Source: Gammaproteobacteria bacterium
GTDB lineage: Bacteria; Pseudomonadota; Gammaproteobacteria; Thiomicrospirales; Thiomicrospiraceae
DNA: 8,178 nt
Reading direction: 5' to 3'
Assembly: GCA_013153955.1 (NCBI GenBank)
Contig: JAADDM010000090.1
Coordinates: 1 to 8,178 of the forward strand
The notes below the pieces were generated by a model. The model was not told the origin of the DNA and did no database searches. It was given only the letters and a program-made list of their open reading frames with translations. How positions within the stretch are numbered: position 1 is the first letter of the stretch; every line of letters starts with the position of its first letter. Shown one piece after another: positions 1-6,900 of the stretch. The position numbers and the translations under genes are program-made.

Positions 1-123
1 AACCCAAATCACCTGATGTTTAAGCATCTAGGAATCATATCAAAGTTTACGCCTCATAGTCGCCTTATCTCCCGTTAACTTATCACCTGTTGAATTGATA
101 CGCTATCCAACCGCCCCCCTTAT

Positions 124-498
124 CTACTGACCTAAAATAGGCTCTTCTTTAATCCCGACTTCAGAGATTACAAAACATAAATTACTGTGCAATTTCTTAC
201 CATCAATTAATAGCGATGTTCCGCCCGTGTCTTCAGGGTTGATTCGAACATCCCCTTGATACACCTTAATCAACTTACCTGTCATACAGCTATACAGCTC
301 CACCTTTCTATCCAGCCCAACCCAATCCGACTGGAGGTTTTTGGCACTGTTGGCAATTTTGTCGCACCCTGTCATTGCACCTAAGCTCACCAAAATACTG
401 CTCGCAATTAATAGTTTAATACCTATTTTTTTTGCTGTTTTATTTGCTTGCTGATTTGCTTGTTGGTTGACGTGTTTATCGCTTGTTGTAGATAACAT
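124..498 (-). CDS. small exported lipoprotein of unknown function
   Basis: This encodes a 124-residue predicted lipoprotein; I do not recognise the family. The N-terminus is a long polar, lysine-containing stretch (residues 1-28) with a doubled NQQA segment. A hydrophobic core follows (about 29-42) and then a lipobox ending at Cys45 (A-M-T-G-C). The mature part is about 80 residues, mostly short alternating segments that suggest a small beta domain. It contains two further cysteines, Cys71 and Cys108, that could form a disulfide in the periplasm. Asp46 follows the lipid-bearing Cys, which in enterobacteria tends to mean inner-membrane retention, though that rule is not reliable elsewhere. The start at 498 is supported by AGGAA 8 nt upstream of the ATG. 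The gene lies 111 bp downstream of another exported-protein gene on the same strand, so the two may be co-transcribed. I see no clear terminator between its TAG stop and the window edge. Confidence 0.8.
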   Translation of the reverse strand: MLSTTSDKHVNQQANQQANKTAKKIGIKLLIASSILVSLGAMTGCDKIANSAKNLQSDWVGLDRKVELYSCMTGKLIKVYQGDVRINPEDTGGTSLLIDGKKLHSNLCFVISEVGIKEEPILGQ

Positions 499-609
499 AC
501 TTTATATTCCTATTTGGTTCTGACGGTTGGCCTTATTCAGCCAGATAAGCAGCGCTATTTTAAAATCTGAGTTGATGCTACCTCTCTTACCTATAATACT
601 CCAACTCAC

Positions 610-987
610 TTAATCTTCTTGAGTCGGTATTCCAGCACTGTCAACTTCTGCGGCACTTGGGTGCGTGGCACTCTCTTTAATGCCCTCCCATGCGTTTACA
701 TAGGTCTCTTTATCTGCCAGTTTGGCAATATCACTCATCGAGTTCTCTCCTGAACCCGCTTCCTCTTTAACCGACGCCCAGCTAGAGGCTGAAACCGCTT
801 TGGTATCTTCCCATACTTCGCCTGAAACTGACTTTGTATCCTCCCAAAGAGAGGAACCCAATGACTTCGCTTCACCCCATGAATCCCCTAGCCAGTCCGC
901 TTGAGCAGTGACACTCACCGAGGCGAGTAAGATGACACACGCTAATCTCCTTAATCCCGTTAACCGAGTATTCATCTGTTTAATCAT
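610..987 (-). CDS. secreted protein with tandem 11-residue amphipathic repeats
   Basis: This encodes 125 residues with a Sec signal peptide: a basic start (K3, R8, R13, R14), a hydrophobic core at about 15-26, and likely cleavage after A-Q-A at residue 30. The mature protein is acidic and rich in Trp, Ser, Ala and Lys. Four consecutive 11-residue units begin at Trp37, Trp48, Trp59 and Trp70, each of the type W-x-x-x-K-x-[VL]. A fifth, isolated W-E-x-x-K unit begins at Trp100. An 11-residue period is typical of long amphipathic helices (apolipoprotein-like, LEA-like or synuclein-like), so binding to a membrane or envelope surface is an inference. I do not recognise the family. AAGGAG lies 10 nt before the ATG at 987, a slightly long spacing; Met5 is an alternative start. 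It is probably the first gene of a pair with the lipoprotein downstream. Confidence 0.8.
   Translation of the reverse strand: MIKQMNTRLTGLRRLACVILLASVSVTAQADWLGDSWGEAKSLGSSLWEDTKSVSGEVWEDTKAVSASSWASVKEEAGSGENSMSDIAKLADKETYVNAWEGIKESATHPSAAEVDSAGIPTQED
748..879 (-). repeat. four in-frame 33-bp units encoding 11-residue repeats
   Basis: Codons 37-80 of the secreted protein form four contiguous 33-bp units, each starting with a TGG codon for Trp. The similarity remains visible in the DNA of the two middle units: the plus-strand segments at 804-813 and 837-846 differ at one base and are exactly 33 bp apart. This implies internal duplication that is old enough to have diverged at the outer units. 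Confidence 0.8.
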
Positions 988-1056
988 CGTGAAGAGACTC
1001 CTTTAGGCATCTGTTTTAAATTCCATTCTGTTACAGAAGAGTCTAAGGCGGAAGCG

Positions 1057-1146
1057 ATGCGTTTACAACCCCTAAGAGAAGCTTTAACCTCTGCTTTGGC
1101 GTGCGTTTTTGTTTGTATTTTAGCTTGTTCTTTTACTTGCTCTTAA
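1057..1146 (+). CDS. possible 29-residue hydrophobic Cys-rich peptide
   Basis: An ATG at 1057 opens a 29-codon frame ending in TAA, preceded by a Shine-Dalgarno-like TAAGG with about 8 nt spacing. The peptide has a short basic start (R2, R7) and then a hydrophobic stretch from about residue 13. Cysteines at 16, 20, 24 and 28 are exactly four residues apart, which would place them roughly along one face of a helix. It could be a tiny membrane peptide. It could equally be a chance reading of T-rich DNA with a 12-bp near-period. It is antisense to the proposed promoter and leader of the minus-strand pair. I do not recognise it, and coding status is doubtful. Confidence 0.2.
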   Translation: MRLQPLREALTSALACVFVCILACSFTCS

Positions 1147-1188
1147 ACTCGCTTACAAAGTGCTTTAATCTACCCTAAGCACGCCAAA
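1095..1188. repeat. 10-bp inverted repeat, arms 74 bp apart
   Basis: TTTGGCGTGC at 1095-1104 is the exact reverse complement of GCACGCCAAA at 1179-1188. The arms are GC-richer than the AT-rich spacer. They bracket the proposed minus-strand promoter at 1117-1146, so they could be paired binding sites for one regulator or the base of a long hairpin. Function is unknown. Confidence 0.5.
1117..1146 (-). promoter_or_regulatory. candidate promoter for the two exported-protein genes
   Basis: On the minus strand TTAAGA (1141-1146) and TAAAAT (1117-1122) are separated by 18 bp, matching the sigma-70 hexamers at 4 of 6 and 5 of 6 positions. Transcription would start near 1110 and leave a leader of about 120 nt before the ATG at 987. 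The surrounding DNA is AT-rich, so chance matches are likely. Confidence 0.3.
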
Positions 1189-1216
1189 ATACATTCAGCT
1201 TAATTGTCTTTAAATA

Positions 1217-1249
1217 AAACAACCAGGTCTGGTTGTTTATGCTTAAAAT
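1217..1249 (+). promoter_or_regulatory. 22-bp perfect palindrome plus -10-like box before the glycosyltransferase gene
   Basis: AAACAACCAG (1217-1226) and CTGGTTGTTT (1229-1238) are perfect reverse complements around a central GT. Five bases on, TAAAAT (1244-1249) resembles a -10 box and would place the transcript start about 20 nt before the ATG at 1276. No good -35 hexamer is present at the expected place, and the palindrome covers that position. The layout suits an operator for a dimeric regulator. A short hairpin (8-bp stem, 6-nt loop) is the alternative, but its arms are AT-rich with no clean T-tract, so a terminator is less likely. Confidence 0.4.
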
Positions 1250-1275
1250 ACCGCTTCTAACCAACCCCTTTATCA

Positions 1276-2595
1276 ATGCAACTCCAGAAAAGGCAGCCTT
1301 TGACACATTCACTTCTTATTATTGGCTACGTATGGCCAGAGCCAAACTCCTCCGCGGCCGGTACACGTATGATGCAATTAATTGAACTGCTCCAGAGCCA
1401 AAACTGGAACATCACCTTCTCCAGCCCCTCAACACAAGGCGAACATAGAACCGATTTGTCCGCGCTGGAGATTGAAGAGCATCCTATCGAACTGAACAAC
1501 GAAAGTTTTGATACCTTTATACAGCGCCTCGCACCAGAGATGGTTATTTTTGACCGCTTTATGATGGAAGAGCAGTTTGGCTGGCGGGTCGAAAAACATG
1601 CCCCAAATGCCCTTAGAGTTTTAAATACCGAAGATCTACACAGCTTAAGAGCTGTTAGACAACAGTGCGTAAAAGAGGCTTTAAAAGAGACTCAACAATC
1701 CATCGACATAGACGCACTTGATTTGCATAATAAGGATGAATTATTTCGTCAAATGGCACAAACCGACCTTGCCAAGCGCGAGATTTCGGCTATTTTTCGC
1801 TGCGATTTAAGTTTAATGATTTCAGAATTTGAGCACGCCTTTCTGGTTAGTCACTTTCAAGTTCCTAGCCGCCAACTCTGCTACCTGCCTTTTTTATATC
1901 CAGAATCTGCTTTATCCAAACCGACAAACAACGACTATGACTTTCGCCAGCATTTTGTGGTGATTGGCAATTTTAGACATGAACCTAACTGGGATGCCGT
2001 TCTCTGGCTCAAGCAGTCCATCTGGCCAAAAATTCGTGCAGAGCTGCCCAATGCCGAATTACATATTTACGGAGCCTACCCCCCAAAAAAAGCCACACAA
2101 CTGCACAATGAAAAACAGGGATTTAAAGTATTAGGCTGGACAGAAGATGCTTTTGAAGTACTCTCTCAGGCAAGAGTCTGTCTTGCCCCACTTCGATTTG
2201 GCGCAGGCATTAAAGGTAAGCTTGCCGAGAGTATGCTCTGCGGCACGCCCTCCGTAACCACCTCGATTGGCAGCGAATCCATGCTTAATTCAGCCAATGA
2301 CAACTGGTCAGGAAGGGTTGCCAATACGCCTGAAGACTTTGCCGCAGCCGCCATCACGCTCTATCAAGATAAAACATTATGGCAAGCCGCTCAAAAAACG
2401 GGGACGGCATTGGTCAAATCACGCTATCTCAAGCCGCAGCCTCAACAGGCGCACTTTATCACACAGTATGAGACCCTTATTTCGACCCTAACCCAGCATA
2501 GACAGCAAAACTTTATGGGGGCAATATTAAATCACCATCATCACAAAAGTACCCAATATATGGCACAATGGATAGAAGCGAAGAACAGACCTTAA
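1276..2595 (+). CDS. GT4-like (GT-B fold) glycosyltransferase
   Basis: This 439-residue cytoplasmic protein has the layout of a retaining GT-B glycosyltransferase. The N-terminal acceptor domain begins with a hydrophobic strand (L13-I16), then W20-P21-E22-P23 and a Gly/Ala/Ser-rich loop at 25-30. The C-terminal donor domain starts near 226 with V-I-G-N-F, and continues with I-Y-G at 264-266 and L-G-W at 286-288. The signature G-A-G-I-K-G-K-L-A-E ends at Glu318 and is followed by C-G-T-P-S-V-T-T, the usual nucleotide-sugar binding segment of the Glyco_trans_1_4 type. A polar tail contains four histidines (420-423). Sugar donor and acceptor cannot be told. No other polysaccharide gene is nearby, so it is an orphan in this window. 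ATG 1276 is the first possible start, as a TAA lies in frame at 1258, but it has no Shine-Dalgarno. TTG at 1300 has AAAAGG 6 nt upstream and could be the real start. Confidence 0.88.
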   Translation: MQLQKRQPLTHSLLIIGYVWPEPNSSAAGTRMMQLIELLQSQNWNITFSSPSTQGEHRTDLSALEIEEHPIELNNESFDTFIQRLAPEMVIFDRFMMEEQFGWRVEKHAPNALRVLNTEDLHSLRAVRQQCVKEALKETQQSIDIDALDLHNKDELFRQMAQTDLAKREISAIFRCDLSLMISEFEHAFLVSHFQVPSRQLCYLPFLYPESALSKPTNNDYDFRQHFVVIGNFRHEPNWDAVLWLKQSIWPKIRAELPNAELHIYGAYPPKKATQLHNEKQGFKVLGWTEDAFEVLSQARVCLAPLRFGAGIKGKLAESMLCGTPSVTTSIGSESMLNSANDNWSGRVANTPEDFAAAAITLYQDKTLWQAAQKTGTALVKSRYLKPQPQQAHFITQYETLISTLTQHRQQNFMGAILNHHHHKSTQYMAQWIEAKNRP

Positions 2596-2690
2596 TCCAG
2601 GTTAAACAAGCACAGTTAAATCAGCACCTCCAAGCACTGTCGGCAAGAATTCCCTACTGACAAATGCCTGAGATAGCTCCGCCTCCACAC
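2568..2690 (+). pseudogene. interrupted short frame, possible slyX-like remnant
   Basis: An ATG at 2568, overlapping the last 28 bases of the glycosyltransferase gene, opens 30 codons rich in Gln, Leu and Ala that look helical and protein-like. A TGA at 2658-2660 stops it, and the same frame then continues through P-P-P-H (2679-2690) into the VF530 gene. A Q/L-rich helix followed shortly by P-P-P-H recalls the C-terminal half of SlyX, a small coiled-coil protein that usually ends in PPPHY. The N-terminal half of SlyX is not visible. It could be a decayed slyX, a separate micro-ORF, a broken N-terminal extension of the VF530 gene, or chance. The SlyX likeness is from memory, not alignment. Confidence 0.25.
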
Positions 2691-2732
2691 ACAATTAATC
2701 AGCTAAACATAGCACGTTCAGATGGAACTAAT

Positions 2733-3017
2733 ATGACCGAAAAAAATGAAACCGCCGACCACTCAGCTCCTGAAAAAAGACAGCACCCTAAAGACCCTTT
2801 ACACGGCCTATCCTTAAAAGTCATTGTGACGACTTTGGAAGCACAATACGGCTGGGAAAAACTGGCTGAGTTAATTCCGATTAACTGCTTTAAGAGCGAT
2901 CCAAGCATCAAGTCGAGTTTAACGTTTTTAAGAAAAACCCCTTGGGCAAGAACCAAGGTCGAAGCCCTTTATATTCGCTCAAAAGAAAACTGGGGGAAAT
3001 ACAACAAAACAGAGTAA
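2733..3017 (+). CDS. VF530 family (DUF2132) protein
   Basis: This 94-residue protein carries the full VF530/DUF2132 core: D-P-L-H-G at 21-25, G-W at 40-41, the I-P-I segment at 48-50, and C-F-K-S-D-P-S-I-K-S-S-L followed by F-L-R-K-T-P-W-A-R at 52-73. The family is named after Vibrio fischeri VF530; databases label it DNA-binding, but its biological role is not established to my knowledge. The first 20 residues are polar and variable. An upstream in-frame ATG at 2664 would add 23 residues, but it has no ribosome site and encodes nothing typical of the family. ATG 2733 has GGA 6 nt upstream, so I prefer it. The gene follows the glycosyltransferase after 137 bp and may share its transcript. It converges on the cytochrome gene across a shared terminator. 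Confidence 0.9.
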   Translation: MTEKNETADHSAPEKRQHPKDPLHGLSLKVIVTTLEAQYGWEKLAELIPINCFKSDPSIKSSLTFLRKTPWARTKVEALYIRSKENWGKYNKTE

Positions 3018-3043
3018 GCCCTTTTCTAAGCCCCATCCATAAA

Positions 3044-3080
3044 AAAACGGGCGTTAAAGCTGTGCTTTAACGCCCGTTTT
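3044..3080. terminator. two-way intrinsic terminator between convergent genes
   Basis: A perfect 17-bp stem (3044-3060 with 3064-3080) closes a TGT loop. The GC-rich middle of the stem is CGGGCG/CGCCCG. Read leftward it ends in seven Ts (the A-run at 3041-3047), a strong terminator for the cytochrome gene. Read rightward it ends in four Ts, adequate for the VF530 gene. It lies 26 nt past the VF530 stop and about 59 nt past the cytochrome stop. Confidence 0.93.
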
Positions 3081-3138
3081 GACCTTTCACGTCACCCCAT
3101 TGAGTAACATGAAAAGCACTGAATAATGCTTTTGTTAA

Positions 3139-3654
3139 TTACTTAAGCGTAACAACATATTCAGAGATTGCTTTCATGTCATCTGTACTTAAGCCAGCTG
3201 CCATAGGTGCCATCATGCCTGTCATAGGACCCATCTGCTCGCCGGCTTTATACTTCTCAAGCTTAGCCACAATATCAGCTGAAGCTTGGTTGTTTAGACG
3301 TGGACCTACGCCGCCTTCTGCACTTGCACCGTGACACCCTACACAAGTTGCGTAAGCTTTTTCACCGGCTGGCACAGCGATGACAGCTTCAACTTGAGTC
3401 ACTACAACGACTTCTGGCTCTTCAGCTTTAACCGCAACCACTTCAACGGTCTCTGTAATAACTTCTGCAACAGGCGCTGCTTGTAACGTTGCCTTAGGAG
3501 CTTCAACAGCCGCAGGCTGCTTAACATCCATTGCACTCTGCGCCGCAGGTGCGGTTGTTGCTTCTGAAGACTCTTCAGTACAACCCGTGATTAGAAATGC
3601 GGCACTCAGTGCAGCAACCATTAGAGGTGCTTTTGCGTTAAATAATTTTTTCAT
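3139..3654 (-). CDS. lipid-anchored monohaem cytochrome c (c4/c553-like)
   Basis: This 171-residue protein begins with a lipoprotein signal peptide: K2-K3, a hydrophobic core at about 11-22, and lipobox L-I-T-G-C with lipid-bearing Cys25. Residues 26-95 form a low-complexity Ala/Pro/Glu/Val linker with an unusual Val-Glu-rich stretch at 63-92. The haem domain starts near Gly97, with the haem-binding C-V-G-C-H at 104-108. After G-P-R-L (117-120) comes a methionine-rich segment (Met141, 144, 147, 148, 151) followed by A-A-G-L-S, resembling the axial-Met region of c4/c553-type domains; Met151 or a neighbour is the likely sixth ligand. It should be a membrane-tethered periplasmic electron carrier, but its partners are not visible here. 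The start at 3654 has AAGGA 5 nt upstream. Transcription ends at the 3044-3080 terminator. It appears monocistronic, with a likely promoter in the 269-bp gap after hrpA. Confidence 0.93.
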   Translation of the reverse strand: MKKLFNAKAPLMVAALSAAFLITGCTEESSEATTAPAAQSAMDVKQPAAVEAPKATLQAAPVAEVITETVEVVAVKAEEPEVVVVTQVEAVIAVPAGEKAYATCVGCHGASAEGGVGPRLNNQASADIVAKLEKYKAGEQMGPMTGMMAPMAAGLSTDDMKAISEYVVTLK

Positions 3655-3733
3655 GGTATTCCTTTTTTATCTATTAAATGGGCAACCCAGCACGTTCAAA
3701 TTGAGAAGGCTGTTTTTACACAGGGCCTCTTTC

Positions 3734-3761
3734 ATTACGTGAAGAATGCTCTAAATGTCAA
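3734..3761 (-). promoter_or_regulatory. candidate promoter of the cytochrome gene
   Basis: A perfect -35 hexamer TTGACA (complement of 3756-3761) is followed 16 bp later by CGTAAT (3734-3739), a 4-of-6 match to the -10 consensus. The start would be near 3727, giving a leader of about 73 nt before the ATG at 3654. The -10 is weak, so an activator may be needed. I see no clear FNR/ANR site. Confidence 0.4.
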
Positions 3762-3846
3762 TCTCTCCATTCAAACAGCATCTAAAATACTGATTAAAGG
3801 GAGGTTTTTATATTTGTGCGTAGTTTAACAAACTTCTATTAGGAAA

Positions 3847-3903
3847 CCCTAAAATAAGTATTAATATTTAAGTGAGTAGGAACTTAGGCTTTATTTTAAT
3901 GGG
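3847..3903 (-). repeat. nested AT-rich inverted repeats 3' of hrpA
   Basis: TAAAATAA at 3850-3857 pairs with TTATTTTA at 3891-3898. The match continues outward as CCC/GGG after a 2-nt bulge. Inside lies a second pair, TAAGT (3869-3873) with ACTTA (3882-3886), around an 8-nt loop. Together they could fold as a long AT-rich hairpin in the 3' end of the hrpA transcript. There is no T-tract or GC-rich stem typical of an intrinsic terminator, so it may be an RNA end structure or chance in AT-rich DNA. Confidence 0.35.
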
Positions 3904-3923
3904 GCACTAGCCCTATCCAAGTG

Positions 3924-6900
3924 TTAAAGCGCTTTAATTAGTTTTTCAATTCGCGGTACAGATACTGGTTTTAAGGTCTTCATCGGCTGTGCAAACAGGG
4001 ATAACCTAAGTTCTTCTAATTGCCAACGAATATCTACCAGGCCTGGTAGGTTCTGGTATGCGCCCTCTTGCTTAAGTTGCTCAACCTGCTTTAGCAGAGG
4101 TTGTATCTGCCTAATCGCCAGCTGATCCTTACTGGGATCTTGATCAATTTTTTCAAGCCTTACCTCTATGCCTTTTAGGTAACGGTGAATCTGTTTGAAC
4201 CAAGCATCGGGCGTATTGCGCACAAAATCTGAGGAGATTAATCCCTCTAACTGTGCCTGAATATCCGCAACCGAAGCCAACCAACGGGGATTTATTCGCC
4301 CCCGAATACGTTTGGCGATATTTTGATGCAGGGTAAAAATGGTATTGACCTCTTTAGAGATGGCATCTGCTGTCTCAATCCAGCCTAAGCGAACCTGTTC
4401 TAAGGTTTTTTCAAACTCTGCCTGCTGTCGAATCAACTCTGGTGCTGGAACTAATTGTGCCAATGCTCGGTCAATCACCTGCTGCGTTAAATCTTGGCAA
4501 GTGCCGTAAGGGGCATAACAGAGACAGGCTTTCTGTAACGGCAGTCGTTTTTTAAGATATTTAAGTTTGTCATGCAACTCATGGGTCATCAATGCCAGTA
4601 CGGCTTGACCGTGGCTGTTGGCCGCTTGTAGCTCATCGCCCACCAACTCCAGGACAATCCGCACTGGCTCATCCTCTGCTCCCTTGCCCTTAGTCTGAGT
4701 TGGTGATTGTAATACCAGTGCAGGATAGACGGTCATCTCCGCACCGTGGCTTTTAATAACCTTAGCCTGCTCTAAATCCCCAAAATCCCAGCCTGAGATC
4801 ACTTTTGAGACGGTTTTCTGTTTGGCCTGATGTTGCTGAATTTTAGCATCAACAAGATGCTGGTAGTCCTGCTTTAGGGCTTTCAAATCGGGCCCTTCGG
4901 CTATCTTTTTACCCTTGTCATCTTCCAGAACAAAAAAGGGGGTTAAGTGTGCAGGCAGCTCGACCTCTGTAAAATTACTTTCAGAGACACTCTGCTTCTG
5001 ATTGCCTCGTCTATTCAGTGCCCACACCAGTTGGTGAAGATAAGACTCCTGGCGACCACTGCTAGACTTTCGCTCTGGCGACATCTCAGAGAGCACCAAA
5101 TCGGCATAGTGTGGCGCAGGGATAAACTGTTTTCTAAGCAGTTTGGGCAGCGACTTAATATAAAACGCTGTCTTCTCTTTGAGTAACCCCGGTGTGAGCC
5201 ATTCAAAATCTTCTGCGTGCAGTAGGTTCAGACTGGAAAGCGGTAGATGATAGATAAGCCCGTCTCTTTTCTGGCCGGGTTCAAAGTGATAGTCCACCGA
5301 AAACTGTAACTGGTTAGAGAGCTTAATTTGATCAGGGAAATCGCTTAGGAGTGATTCACAAGCCTGCTGTTTCATTAAGTCCTGCTCGGTTAAAAACAGG
5401 TCATTTAAGCTTTCAGGATCCGCTTGAAGCTGTTTTTTAACCCACTTTTCAAACGCAGGTTTGCTATAGATATGCGATGCAATGCGTGTGTCATAAAACT
5501 GATAAAGCACTTCATCATCCACCAAGAAATCGGGGCGACGTAACTTATGCTCTAGCTTCTCAATTTTCTGAACCAACTGCTGGTTATGCACAAAGAACTT
5601 AACTTTAGTAAACAGCTCTCCTTCAATTAAGCCGTGACGAATAAACAGTTTTCGAGCTTCAACGGGGTTAATCGGGCCGTAATTACAGTGTCGACGATTA
5701 ATAATCGGCAAACCATATAAGGTGACTGATTCATAAGCCCCAACCTGCCCGTTTTTTTTCTGCCAATGCGGATCACTGTAACTGTGTTTAATCAAGTGTT
5801 TGGCTAGGGTCTCTACCCAACGAATATCAATGGCGGCATTATTACGCGCATAGAGTTTGGTGGTCTCAACCAACTCTCCCGACAACATCCACTTAGGCTT
5901 GCGTTTAAACAGCGTGGAGCTAGGGTGAATAAAAATTTTGGTGTTACGCGCACCTAAATAAGCACGTTCGTCATCTCGCATGGCCACATTACCCAATAAC
6001 CCTGCAAGCAAGGACTGGTGTACCGCCACACTGTGCACCTCACTTAATCGTGCGGTCAGTTCATTCTCAGGCTTTTTTTGATGTTGGTTACTGTGGCCTT
6101 CAACCGCGTTAATCTCTTCAAACGGGTGCAGCGCCCCCACCTTCATACCGATGCGCTTTAGGCTCTGTTCAAGTTGTACCGTTAACTCATGCCACTCTTT
6201 CATTCTCATATAGGAGAGAAAATTGGTTTTGCATAATTTACGCAGTTTGTTCTGCGTTAAGTGACGACGTTGATGCTCATAGAAGTGCCATAAATTTAGA
6301 AAAAATAGAAAGTCTGAGCGTTCATCCTCAAAAGCCTTGTGCTTAACGCGCGCGGCCTGCATGGTCGTCTCATTAATATCTCGCGGATCTTGAATACTCA
6401 ACGCGGCTGCGATAATCAGCACCTCGGCCAACACGCCATTTTTTTCGCCCAGTATCACCATTTTACCAACACTTGGGTCAATCGGTAGCTTGGCAATCTG
6501 ACGACCTTCGGGCGTTAAACGGCGCTGATCATCTAGCGCACCTAACTCATGCAACTGACGGAAGCCATCGTTAATGGCTTTATCCGCCGGCGCTTCAATA
6601 AAGGGGAAGTGCTTTACATCGCCCAAATTAAGATTGGCCATCGACAGAATCACAGAGGAGAGCGAGGTACGGTGAATCTCAGGATCGGTAAATTCTGGGC
6701 GGCTGTTAAAGCTCTCTTCGTCATAGAGGCGAATACAGATACCATTACTGACACGACCACACCGCCCTTTACGCTGATTCGCCGAGGCTTGGGAGATTTT
6801 TTCAATCGGTAATCTCTGTACTTTATTACGGACACTGTAGCGACTGATTCTAACCAGACCTGGATCAATCACATACTTAATGCCAGGCACGGTCAATGAG

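Noticed and set aside
722..904. 60-codon plus-strand frame opposite the secreted protein gene
   Set aside because: It is a shadow of the 33-bp repeats on the other strand and has no ribosome site or recognisable domain.
1056..1143. Lys-rich minus-strand frame in the 988-1275 gap
   Set aside because: It has no start codon or ribosome site and only reflects the A-rich strand.
2166..2491. Frames of 63 and 74 codons overlapping the glycosyltransferase gene
   Set aside because: They lie wholly inside a well-supported gene with intact motifs and show no family features.
2533..2544. Run of four histidines as a cloning-tag artefact
   Set aside because: The coding frame continues normally for 16 more codons with no vector-like sequence, so it reads as a natural polar tail.
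2658..2660. TGA as a selenocysteine codon
   Set aside because: No plausible SECIS hairpin is seen just downstream and the surrounding sequence matches no known selenoprotein.
2699..2956. 85-codon minus-strand frame over the VF530 gene
   Set aside because: The plus strand carries the conserved VF530 core, so the antisense frame is a shadow.
3902..3913. GGGC/GCCC hairpin as an intrinsic terminator of hrpA
   Set aside because: The stem is only 4 bp and no T-tract follows it on the minus strand.
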